Shown here: in pieces, positions 1 to 11,400 of the stretch
Numbering within the stretch: the stretch's first letter is position 1
How the letters are laid out: each line of letters opens with the position of its first letter
From: Manihot esculenta
Lineage: Eukaryota > Streptophyta > Magnoliopsida > Malpighiales > Euphorbiaceae
Reading direction: 5' to 3'
Assembly: GCF_001659605.2 (NCBI RefSeq)
Contig: NC_035161.2
Location: 4,916,265 to 4,980,264, forward strand
DNA length: 64,000 nucleotides
Position numbers and translations under genes: made by a program
The notes under the pieces: model-generated
Told to the model about the DNA's origin: nothing
Database searches by the model: none
Seen by the model: the letters and a program-made list of their open reading frames with translations, nothing else

Positions 1-94
1 GGGTTGGTTTTTGTCAAGTCATGCAAATGTTAATTACTCGGCATATGAGTTGTCTCTCTTTCTTTATACCTTGACTTGCATGGAAAATTTCTTA

Positions 95-470
95 ATGGTA
101 AATTATTAATAAGTCCCTATATTTTCATAAAATTAACTCCTTCGTTCCTATTCTAAAATCACTTCACTAAAATGTTTCTTTATTTTTAAAAATAAAAATT
201 ACTAATTAATTCTTATATAGTAATTAAATATTTTATTATTTAATCTCTATAAATTTAATTATATATATTATTTAATTTATATAATTTTAAATATTTATAC
301 TATTTAATTTTAAAATTAAATTATTAACAGTTGTTTTTATTGAAGAATTAAAGAATTTAATTTCATAAAATATATAAATATTTAAATTAAATTAAATGAT
401 TATGAAATAAGAATGAGTTTATAATTTTTTTAAAAAAAATTAAGGGTTTAATAGTAATTATTCCCTATCT
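95..470. repeat. MITE-like element, AGTCCCTA-type ends
   Basis: The left end (AAATTATTAATAAGTCCCTA) and the reverse complement of the right end (GGGAATAATTACTATTAAAC) resemble each other, giving a degenerate terminal inverted repeat around an AT-rich core. Several other copies in the window have the same layout. Exact borders and target duplication are not clear. Confidence 0.5.
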
Positions 471-1261
471 TAAATACACACGTGTGCTCAGCCAGTAAGA
501 TCTCTCTGCATGTAAAAATTTCTTACAAGGTTTTAGATAGAAATAAATTGAAATTGAAATTTAAAATTCATTTGAAATTAGCAGATAAAGTCTAATCATA
601 ACTGCATTTACTAAATTTGGAAAAACTTATTCCAAATTAGAATTAATTAATCTGATTTTACTGAAATGGATTAGATTTTCTTTATCAATTTAACTTACTT
701 TCAGGTTAAAATCAGATTTTTCTTTACAATTTAAGATTTTTTTTCTCTAATTAACTTATATGGTCAAGAAGTAAAATAAACAACATATAATTTTATAATA
801 TAAGAATCTGAATTGTGAAAATACAAAAGAAAAAAAATTAATTTTTGAAAATGACAGCACCAGGACAAAGGTCTTTTTCAATAAAACTTTGTAAAAGATC
901 ACCATTTATTTTTGAAAAATAATTTATATTTAAAAAATATTTTATAGAAAATATATTTTAAAATAATAATTTATTGTTTATTATTTAATTTTAATTTTTT
1001 AAAAAAATATTATCATATTTATATATAAAGATATTAATAAAATTATTGAATAAAATCATAATTTTTTTCAGAAATATTTTTTTTATTTATTAAATTTTAT
1101 AAGTATTTTAAAAATTATGAAAATGTGAAAAATATTTTCTGAAAAATATTTTCTGAAAAATATTTTTTATGAAATAAATGGAATAAAAATTCCTTTAGGG
1201 AAGTAAAGAACAACCCATGCACTTTGTCCACTCGTGGCTTTTTTTTTTTATTATTTTTTTT

Positions 1262-1582
1262 CCAAATTACAATCAAGTCCCTATATTTTAGAATAATGTC
1301 ACTTTATAAAATTGAACATTTTGGTCTTTTTGTTAGAAAAGTGTTAATCTTATTTGAATTTTAGTTAAAAAAAATAAATATAAATATTAAAATTATAATT
1401 AAAATTAAAATTATTAAAAATAAATAATATAAATATATAAAATGATTAATATTTTTTTAATAAAATAACTAACAATTAGATTTTATAAAGTATATAACTG
1501 TTTTAATTGAGTAATTATTTAATAAAAAAAATTAATAAATTTTCTTAAAATTCAGGGATAGGACGGTAATTTATCTTTCTTT
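1262..1582. repeat. MITE-like element, AGTCCCTA-type ends
   Basis: It begins with a CAATCAAGTCCCTATATTTT-type end. It closes with an inverted, degenerate version near 1545-1582, in which the reverse complement reads AAATTACCGTCCTATCCCTG. The interior is AT-rich and non-coding. It is judged to be of the same family as the copies at 9692 and 10757. Confidence 0.45.
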
Positions 1583-2159
1583 TCAAAGAAAGTCCAACTA
1601 AAATTCAAAGGATCTATAACGTTGGTCAATTGCAGAAAAAACCAAATGCATGAGGAGTGCCAAGTGTCAAATTCTCAGCTCGATAATTATAAAATTAACC
1701 GCTGGACGTGACGCGCGTCATCAGCTGACAAAGCAAAAAAGCCACGTGTACTCTCCTAATAATTTGATAAATAAAATTAACATAATGCTATTATTTTACT
1801 TTCTCTAACGACGACACTTGATATTTTCTGTCGTCACTTCTGATTTTTCTGCTGTTTCCATCTGTTGCTTGTCGTTTCTACCTTTTTTCAGCTAAATTAT
1901 TTTGCAAAACTTTATTATTTATTCCTAAAATTTTATAAATAACAATAATTCTTGTATCATCAAAATTAAACTACTTGGTCTCTTATCTTTACGTCCGTCA
2001 CAAAGCTCTTTAAATTAAAATTTTATCAAATTGGAGATCTCTGATTCCAAAAGAAAGGACTCATATCATCCAGTTTACCTCTGGGAAGCAGAATTGTAGT
2101 TTTAGTTAGCTTGACTTTCACCACTTGCCGTACATGCTTAATCGGCTATACGAGACTTG

Positions 2160-2553
2160 ATCAGCGAGGCTCTCTGACCCTCATCTAATAATGGAGTTTC
2201 AGTTCAGAAAAAGGCCAATGCAAATTATTGTTTAAATTGACATATCAAACTCCTGTATCTTGTCCAAAACAGCTCCCAGACCATTTGTACTTCCCCCATC
2301 AAGCTCACAAGTCACAGACAGGCAAATAGCAAATCAAAGTTAATTTTCCATCCATAAACAAATAACGTTGAATGACAAAGACAATGCTAAAACTAGACAT
2401 ATAAAAGACTCGGCCAAGTTTTTCACAAGCAGCAAGACCTGCCTCTTTTGTTACTGCTAGCTTGAAGCAGAATCAATACATAATTACAAATGCGAAAATT
2501 GCTCCATAATTAGAGATTCAATACATATACCCGAATCGTTTCGAGTTATTCTC
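2160..2553 (-). other. likely 3' UTR of the SSB gene
   Basis: This AT-rich non-coding stretch lies directly downstream of the SSB stop codon at 2554-2556 (minus strand). No other gene signal is seen. The polyadenylation site cannot be fixed by eye. Confidence 0.4.
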
Positions 2554-5500
2554 CTAGTAATAGCCAACACTTCTCAATTCATTTGCACTTGCTGCTTGCT
2601 GGTCATCACCACCTTTTCCCAAAAACACAAGCCGACCTGGAAAGTCCACATAACAAAGTTAATTCAGTAGCTTATGCTGTAGTAGTAACTAAAAATTGAT
2701 TCCTCTCTCTGTAGAAGAGGAAAATTTTGCAATTTTGGACTAGCTATGATGGAGGACATCTTGGTCAAGAAACTAGCAAAGCAGAACTTGATTTGATCTA
2801 TACAGAATTTGAAAATCCCGTTAAGTGACAAATGACAAGCAAACTTATGCAGTTGGTTGCTTCTCACACCAACTTTGTCAAACAACAAATCCATAACTTC
2901 TAATTTCATTTCCTCTGCTTTTATCTACAATATGTTTCAACAAGCATTTATCACAAAGTAAGAATGTATTATGCATGACTCCATGTAAATACGTCTACGA
3001 AGTGTTCCCAACATGCCTTCAATGAGCATTTTATCACTTTGACTTGAAATCAAGCTCACTGTCATGCACACACCAGCGCAAACAGAGCTAAAGCTATTTA
3101 TATGCAAGAATCATGTAACGAAGGCTGAGATCAACTGGTTCCTAATAATGTTTGATTCCAAAATTAATGATTTCAAAATTCCATACACAAAAACAACAGG
3201 CTACAAGGTCACCAGACAGCCAAAATACACAGTTCATTGCCAAATTGTCTTGAAGTCATAAAAATGAAAAGCATGTCAAAAGAAGATTTGAAAGAGCCAG
3301 GTAATGTTCTCAAGAGCAAGAAAATATAGAGCATTACTTCAAAAATTTAGGAGTATAATACAATTTGAGGTGAATCAATGAATTTGTCATCCATCTACGA
3401 AATTAATGCAGGTATTAAGAAGAATAGAAGGATAGAGGCCCATAGCCTAAAAGCAGCATCCATCAAAACTTTAGGTTTTTGCTATCTTTTACAATATTAC
3501 ATATAAAGAATTGATTTTAGAGATGCTAATGCATAGAAAATTTATTACATGCATATAAAAGAAAGTGGCACGCCCATCATAATGCAAAGATGTCTGCATT
3601 TTCCAAACATCAATCCATCACTTAAGTTCCATTCCTCAAGGTAACATTGGTATAGAAAAAAAATATAGAAGTAATGAGTATACCATCTCGACGAATGGCA
3701 ACCTCTCTTATGCGCCGAACAAGACCGGTTATTGGATCAGTGAAAACTTTGGTCTCCAGATTCCCCTCCAGATAAATAATTGAACTACAAGCAGAAAGTT
3801 AAAATATTGCCACCGAAATCAGGATTCGCATATTATTTACAGAAGTTAACAATGGCAAAAGGTTGAGAAAATGTGATAATCATTAGTGAAAGAACATCAT
3901 TTCCCACTAACAACAAGAATTAAGTAAAATGTGGTATAAAGAATAAAAGGCTAGAATTCATGTTAGGAATAAAATAATTTTCAGAAGCAAACAAGGTAAC
4001 AAATAAAAGAGAATAACACTTTATGAAAAAAAGTTTTACGTGAATGAAAAAATTTCCCATGTTTAAAAAGAGTTGTTTCCCATAAATGGTCTAAAACAGA
4101 CCTGCCTATCTCAGTAACCCCACCCCGCCACCCAACCGATAAAAAAAAAAGCACTCTACATAAACCATTAAGAGGTACACATTATAATAAAAACTTGAAC
4201 AAAAGCTAACATGCTTCCTGGAGAGATTTGTCTTATGTTGGCTAAAGATTACCTAAAACTCCATTCATCCTACTTGCATTATTTTAATATTGGGAAAGCT
4301 CTTCAAGTGATAGAATTCAATTCTTGAGTCAAAATTATCATTTTGCATTAAACAGAAATTTGTCCATCATTTAAAAAAAAATAAGAAAGAAAGGAAAAAA
4401 TCTGTATAACTCTGTCGCATCTCAAATTCATTCCATTTACCCAATTATTACAACACTGATATCATTCAATTCACTTTTATCATTTTAAACATTATCTGAA
4501 CATGTGAATTCCACCACAAAATTAATTGAACTTAATTCTTTCACATGATTGAATTCAAAGTGTGAAATTTAGATATTTTAGCTGTATACTTAGATTCCTT
4601 TACATCAATCCAAACATCCTATTAGCATTGCAGTGTTGCACCCAAAAGCAATATGATTGCACCACATAGCATAATCTGAAGGGGGCAAAATGCCAGGAGA
4701 TCTGTGAAGTGGTTCTCTAATTGACTCCATAAATAAAGCCTTATAAGCAAATATTTGTGGACTCACATTTTAGTCCTAAATCTTTAAAGACTTGGACGCG
4801 TAATTTTTCTCATAATCCTAAATTTAAGGACTTCTATAATATTACCAATCGAAATCTATGCCGAGCACAGAATTACAAAGAGCTCAAAATCATTATACAA
4901 GTCCACGTATGAAAAACCTAAACCTGGATGATAGACTCAGAACTAAATCACCACGCTACGAAGTCCACCATTATTCACCATGGATGATCAAGATAAGCAG
5001 GTGTACTGGTGGAATGAAAACTCCAATTTGAACCATAAGAATGGTTCTATTAGTAAACAATATAAGCATAATAATATGTTTCAAGCTACAACTTTAACTT
5101 ATATGCATGATATGTATCAGAAGATACAACGTCTATGGAAATTCCTAATAATTCAAATGATTCTGTCATTACAGAATATGTAACTCAGCAATCCTCTAAC
5201 AGAGAATGGAAATGTTAAGCATCTAAAACAGAATTCTACTAAAAGGAAACTTACCCCGGTCCAACATTCTTCATGACTAGACTCCCCAATCTTTCTGGGT
5301 AAACCGAAATCCGATGCCACTGAACATTACACCGATTTGCATACTCCTTTGGCTCCTCATTCTGTAATGGCCTCCTATTATTGCGAATCCCACCTGTCCC
5401 CAGCGAGAACATTGTCACAATCCTCCCACTTCTCAACTTCTTCTGCAATGGAGTCTGCCCCACCTGCCCCACCAATATTGCCTAGAAACATGCACAAAAT

Positions 5501-6071
5501 CCACCAATCAAAACCCTAAAAGCAGCAAGGATTAATCGTAGCACATCTGAGCCCCTGAAAAATCGTGACAATCACATACTCAAATTACACAAGCGGAATA
5601 AGTTACTACATCAAAAACTTCATAGATCCAGAGATCAATTACCCCCCCCCCCACCGAAAAAAAAAGAAAACAACCCCGAATAATAATAGTAATAATGAAA
5701 CAAAAAAAGCCAAATAAGAACTATGAGAAACAAAGATCTTCAGTTTTCGTTTTTAGCATTGGGAGGGATTGTAGAAGCACCCTGTAAATCCCCAAATCGA
5801 GGCCATTCTCTAGAGGCCGTTGATAGATCATTCGCTCATCAGTCGACCCGGGGGAAGCAGCTGCTAAGGTTGATGAGGAGGATAATGATGATTGTGAGAT
5901 GGAACTCGGCACGGAATCAGTATCCGAGTTGTGATCGGAGTCTTCCAAGGCGGAGTCGTCTCGAGAGGAGAGGTTATCGGTGCAAAAGAGCATGGAAATC
6001 TGAGAGAATTTGGGGTTAGTGATAAGGGAACGAGAGAGCCTTCGCGAGAGAGTAGCAATTGAATTAGCCAT
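2554..6071 (-). CDS. mitochondrial-type single-stranded DNA-binding protein (OB fold)
   Basis: Four exons on the minus strand: 5781-6071, 5255-5481, 3684-3784 and 2554-2636, all with GT-AG junctions in frame, giving 233 aa. The N-terminal ~95 residues (MANSIATLSRRLSRSL...) are Arg/Ser-rich with few acids at the start, like a mitochondrial presequence, followed by an acidic Ser-rich stretch. The OB-fold domain follows from about residue 98, with VGQVGQTPLQKKLRSGRIVT, SLGTGGIRNN, VQWHRISVYPERLG and IYLEGNLETKVF. These are hallmarks of the bacterial-type SSB family. The protein should bind and protect single-stranded DNA in mitochondria during replication and recombination. It resembles the plant OB-fold SSB paralogue with an IRNNRRPL insertion more than classic mtSSB (from memory). 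Organelle targeting is inferred. The C-terminus is short (GKGGDDQQ...GYY). Confidence 0.9.
5642..5652 (+). repeat. homopolymer C11 run in SSB intron 1
   Basis: Eleven consecutive C residues followed by an A-rich stretch, inside the first intron of the SSB gene. Such runs are prone to length variation and sequencing error. Confidence 0.9.
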
Positions 6072-6121
6072 TTCTTTCCAAAAAGAAAGTCAGAGGTTCT
6101 GCGTTTTAGGCCTTAAACCTT

Positions 6122-6162
6122 AAACCCTACAGAGATTGAGAAACCATAAACCCAAAACCCTA
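6122..6162 (+). promoter_or_regulatory. two telo-box-like AAACCCTA motifs upstream of SSB
   Basis: AAACCCTA occurs at 6122-6129 and again at 6155-6162, within 100 bp upstream of the SSB start codon. Telo boxes are known in promoters of plant genes linked to growth, translation and organelle biogenesis. A role here is inferred from motif and position only. Confidence 0.5.
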
Positions 6163-6179
6163 GCGACCTCATCACACCA

Positions 6180-7460
6180 TGAGAATAAAATTTATTGGTT
6201 AGTTTCTTATTTTTTAAATATATATTAAAATTTGCCTAATTTTTATATGGAGAATATTTTAAATTTTAATTTATTTTTAATTTTTTCACTTAATATTTTA
6301 AATCATAAATTATATTTCTTAAAGAAATCTGATCGGATTAGAATAATAATATTATATATTTCAATAAAATTAACAAAATTAGAATCTCTTGTCTAATTTT
6401 TCGTTGATAAGTTTCAGTTAGCTATGCCTAAAAAGTCTTTTTTTATTATGAAAAGCCTCCTCCTCCTTTTTTTCATCTGTTAGTTCCTCGTCTCAATGGG
6501 CTTTCTGCCTAATAAAAATTAACAAAAAAAATTAATTTTTAAATTCTAATCTAAAAAAAAAATTTCAAATCAAGATGAATATAGAGATTATAGTACTTTT
6601 TAAATGTGAGTAAATTTTTTTAAAAAAAAATCTAGCCCTTTACAAGTATAGTGCTAAATAAAATAAAAAAAAATCTACAATATGTACTTTACATTATGAT
6701 TCTTAAAATTTAATAAAATTTACAATTTAATCATGCTTTTTAAATAATAAATAATTTTATTTTTAAATTTTATTTTATTAATAAAATATTTATTTTCTTA
6801 ATTGTTACTGTTATCCATAAAAGATAAGTAAATTCTGAACCCTTTCATTATATATCAATATATTTTATAAATGTTTTATATTAAATATTTTTTATTATAT
6901 AAACTTTTAAATTTTTAAATCTTAAATTCTTTAATTTTTAATTTATATTAAGATATTTATAACAATTTTTTATTAAATATTTTTTTCATAATATCACTTC
7001 AATTCTTAATTTTTAAATTTATTAATTTTCAATTTATATCAAAATATTTTATTATATTTATATTAAATATTTTTTCAATTTTATTAAAATAATAAATTAT
7101 TTTTATGAATTTTATATAATTTTTTAAAATATATTACAACCGATAGATGTATGAAATAAAATATAAATATTTAAATTAAATTATTTATATTAATATAATA
7201 TAAAAATATTTAATATAATATTATTATAAAATGTAAAATAATTTAATTCTTAAAATTTTATTTTATTAACAAAATAATTACTTCATTAAAATTCATTATT
7301 CCATCATGATTTTGAATTTTTTTTTTTAATAATTTAGTTTCTAAATTTTAAAAAATATATATAATATTTGTCTCTCACCATGTCAAAGTTGCAAGTTGCT
7401 TTGCAGCTCCTTTGTCAGATTTGCGGTTCGTTTGGGTGTTGGAAGAAGACTTTTTTTAAT
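6180..7460. other. AT-rich intergenic DNA between SSB and the C3HC gene
   Basis: More than a kilobase of very AT-rich sequence without exon-like reading frames or recognisable transposon proteins. Short self-similar AT motifs are common, but I could not define a discrete element. Confidence 0.6.
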
Positions 7461-7462
7461 AC

Positions 7463-7610
7463 TATTCATTTGGATTGCCTGCAAAGAGTAATTTTTGGAG
7501 ACTTAAGGTTCTATTTATTTGAGTAACCCATAAAAAGTAACATTAGGAGACTTAAGATTCTGTTCACTTGGATTACTCATAAAGGATAACATTTGAAATA
7601 TTATTCACGA
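7463..7610 (+). repeat. three imperfect tandem copies of a ~49-bp unit
   Basis: The pattern 'TTCATTTGGATT...CATAAAGAGTAAC...GGAGACTTAAG.TTC' recurs three times in a row, at about 7463, 7512 and 7561, with about 75% identity by eye. The function is unknown. It may be the edge of an old repeat. Confidence 0.6.
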
Positions 7611-8026
7611 ATTTTGTTCTTCTTCTGATTTTTTATTTATTTTAATTATTTTAAATTTATTATTATGGCAGAATTGATTATATATAACAAGTTGTTAATA
7701 TAGAAAGTAAATATTAATAGATGGATCAGTTACTTAAGTTTACAAATTGTATAATCAGATTTAATTTTCCTTCCTATTTAGATATCATCTCTCATCTCTC
7801 ATGTATAAATAGATAGAGAATAGATCGTAATCTCTATTGTCTAATCTAGCGGTTCAAGGAGTACTAGCAAAGAAGTGAATAAGTGAACTTCAGTTGAGTC
7901 AACATCTTTAGCAGTTCTCTTGCATAAAATTGTTCAGTATAAATAGAAATTCTCACAAAAATAGAACCTTCTGTTAAAGAATTCATTGCATAATCAGAGT
8001 GAATAAACATAAACTTATTTCTTTTT

Positions 8027-8185
8027 CTAGTGAGCAGAGTTGCCAAAAGGGAAGATACCAGCGCTGCTAGTTCCAGAAAGAGGCTTTAACAATGGAGATT
8101 GTCCTTGCTTTGATGGAATAGCACCAAATGCTTGTTGGAAAATTTTCTCTGTCTCCCCCTTTTTCTCCTTAATTAACAGAGTACA
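8027..8185 (-). pseudogene. orphan coding-like fragment (protein C-terminus)
   Basis: Read on the minus strand from about 8185 down to a TAG at 8027-8029, an open frame gives a low-complexity but plausible protein tail containing KGETEKIFQQAFGAIPSKQG and SGTSSAGIFPFGNSAH. A stop lies just upstream near 8190 and no good acceptor site was found, so it may be a last exon whose partners are lost, a duplicated fragment, or chance. It lies 300 bp downstream of the C3HC gene on the same strand and could be inside its 3' UTR. I do not recognise the family. Confidence 0.3.
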
Positions 8186-8481
8186 ATTTCAAGTGAATAA
8201 ATCGTATTGCTATTCCTGTCAAAATCTCACAACAGTAATTTGGAACACAACCTGTCCTAGAAATGTTACAGGGCAAATTCACAAAATACTTGCACTGAGA
8301 AATATGAAAGGCTGCGACCATATGAAACCTAATGATACAACATCAAAACACTTGCTTACATAGTTTCTGAAGTCACTGCATCTACCATATACGAAATCGC
8401 AGTCCCGTCAAATAAGCATTTGGGTAAATACATTTTTGGAATCCTGCAAAATTAATCACCTGCACGCCTGGACCTTGTGCT

Positions 8482-11400
8482 TCAGCTAGACCCACGAGTC
8501 GGCTTCATTTTCTTTGCTGATGGAGACATGAAGAGCTTTCTTACTGAAGTAATGGGATCATCCACCTGCAAATGACCAAAAAAGCAAGTTGAATCCCCTA
8601 TTATATGATAAGAGTAGAAATTGAGGCAGTTTAACCACAGTACACCCTGGCTACAAGTGTATTCTTTACGTAAGATGGACAATATAAAATGGAGATGGTC
8701 ACTCATTTAAAGATCCTATCTTCACCACCAAACATTACATCATCAACTACTGATTACCACGATAATGCTTTGATCTATTTAACTTCAAGTGTCACAGATT
8801 CAACATAAGAGAATAGAAGGAGTTCAACCAAAATAGACCCTGAATACAAGTATATGATTTAAGTAGGATGGAAAATATAAAATGGAGATTGTCACTCATT
8901 TAAAAATCCCATCTTCATCGCCAACATTACCATCATGAACTACTGATTAACGCAATAATGCTGTGATCTACTTAACTTGAAGTGTCACAAACTCAACATA
9001 AGCTTACATTAGCGTGGCATTTCTTCACTTTTCTAAATTCTTATTGCACATCATCCATGGTTTGTCGGAAATCATGGTGCAAAATGTAATACCCAGATTG
9101 CATTTGGTATCTCCACTACCCATCTAAACCACACGCTCACTTATTTTGCTAGCACATTCATGCTTCAAGGAAAAAAAAAAATGCTTAAATTTCTTGTACC
9201 TTAACTGTGGACGTGGACGAAGGAGATTTTGTGGAAGGGCTAGAAAGATCCTTTAGACGAAATAAAGCAGATAATGTTTGCTTCCAACCAGCTGCCCAAC
9301 TCTCTGTTGATACAATCCAGGGGCAAAAGTGTCTGTGCTGCCTGATTGGATCAAACTCCATTCCTTCATCTGATATTTCTTTTAGCTCCTTCCCTAAGAC
9401 ATAAGAGGAAGAAGATCTACAAATCATTATTATGGACAACAAACTCTCAAGAAAACCAAAATAGAAGATTACTTCACTATCAATAGCAAAGACTGCAAAC
9501 ACATGATAGTCTAAGACAATCAAGAAATTTTGGTTCCATTGTTTTTGCCAAACCACTATCAATACGAATTTTAAGCAGAAGCACTATCTCACATTTTAAC
9601 CCATGAGATGTGCATTCTCCCATGGTTTTGAGACTGCTAATGATTGCAGTTAATTCAAACAAGTACTTAAGAATCCTTGATGAAAAGAGTAGGGAGAATT
9701 ACTGTCAAGTCCCTAGGTTCTTAGAAAATTCACTAGTTCATCACTGTAATTCGTAAACCCTATCAAAAAATCTCTAAATCTTAAAATACAACTAATTAGT
9801 CCTTCAGCTAGTATTTCCAATAGTGAAAGGATTAAATAATTTATGATAGTGGAATGTAAAGGACCTTATACTAGTTTGTTTACAAATCAAGGATTAAATC
9901 TAAAAGGGCGTTTATAATATTTATCCAATGTCTAACAAAATATGTCAATACATATTAACAGAAGGACTAATTAGTTACACTTAAAAATAAAAAAGAACCT
10001 TTTAATTGGCTTAACCGCTTAAGCAATATGGGGATGAACTAGCGAATTTCCTAAAAATCTAGGGACCTAATAGTGATTCTCTCTATAAAGTAATGTTATC
10101 AAAACCAGACCTATGACCAATTAGGTTTTCTAATTATTATTATTATTATTTATTTTCTTCCTAAAGACCATTTAATCTTAATTTTTCTTATTATATATAA
10201 CCATGTCAAACCATTGGACTTGTGAAAAGATGAGTTCCATGATCACTCTAATCTTAGAACACTGATACAAAAAGATACCATATCCAGACTACACATAATT
10301 TACTCCTTTTTGTTTCTCTTTTTTTTTTAAGGACAAAATAGCACTTGTATCTGAGTACGTTTTCCTACCATTCAGAAATTATTTCAAAAGATTTTAGAGA
10401 TGGCTGATTCTTGTTAAAGAAATGAGATTTCTCTGTCACTACTTTTTCCAGTCAATGGATGAAATTTTTAAGCCTTTTTTTACCTACTTTTCTAGTCCTT
10501 CAACAATCTTAGTTGTACAATTTCACAGACCATACTCCACAATCTTTCTCCTTAGAGTTTTTGAAATTCACTTTAATGTCTAGGAATCCATAAGATCTTG
10601 AAATTCATTCTTACCCATAAAACTTGTTTTGAGACCTTTTTATTTTCTTTGGCAGTATTCTTCATATGCATACAAGACATCTATTAGACAGCATCCACCC
10701 AAGTCCAAAATTTTTACTAAAAATGTTAATCTGAAAAACTAGGTTCCAATATATTTTAGGAAAATTTACTATTTAATCTCTGTAGTATGACAAAACTCAC
10801 TAGTTGGTCCCTCTATTTTGAAAAATGCATTAAAATGTCCCTAACGTTTTGTAAAGTCTACTAATTGGTCATTCCGTTAATTTTAGCAGTTAGGTATTTT
10901 ATTGTTTAGTCCCTATGGTTTTGAAAAATTTATTAGTCAGTCCTTCAGATTTTTAAAAAATCTATTAATCAGTCCTTGATTACATGGGCATTTTAGACTT
11001 TTTTGCAATATTTAACTGCTAAAATCAATGGAAAGACTAATTAATAGACATTTTAAAAGGTCAAGGATGTTTTAATGCATTTTCAAAATAGAGGACCAAC
11101 TAGTGAGTTTTGCCATACCACAAAGACTAAATAGTCAATTTCCCTATATTTGGGAGACAGAAAGTAAAATAAAATAAATCAAAGAATGAAGAATTAAGAA
11201 ATATGGGTTCAATGGACAAATCTATGCAAGTAAATTCTTAAACTAAGTGCAGTAAGCAAAGCCACTTGTGCAGTCTAAGATCATTGATGAAAAAAATGAA
11301 AAATAGAAGCCCAAATCCTTTCATTTTGCTGCAATTTGGTTCAGTTAGTTCATTAAGAAGCATGCAGAAGAATATAATTGAGAAGTTGGCCAAGGAACAG

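Larger units (their letters stand above)
1..2150. other. AT-rich intergenic DNA at left edge
   Basis: No coding exon is recognisable here. The stretch is very AT-rich and contains two MITE-like repeats, listed separately at 95-470 and 1262-1582. A less AT-rich patch around 1660-1760 has GACGTGACGCGCGTCA-like and CACGTG motifs and could belong to a promoter of a gene outside the window, but nothing in the sequence shows which one. Confidence 0.6.

Noticed and set aside
5337..6058. Plus- and minus-strand ORFs overlapping the SSB exons
   Set aside because: They are shadows of exons 1 and 2 of the SSB gene in other frames and have no family signature.
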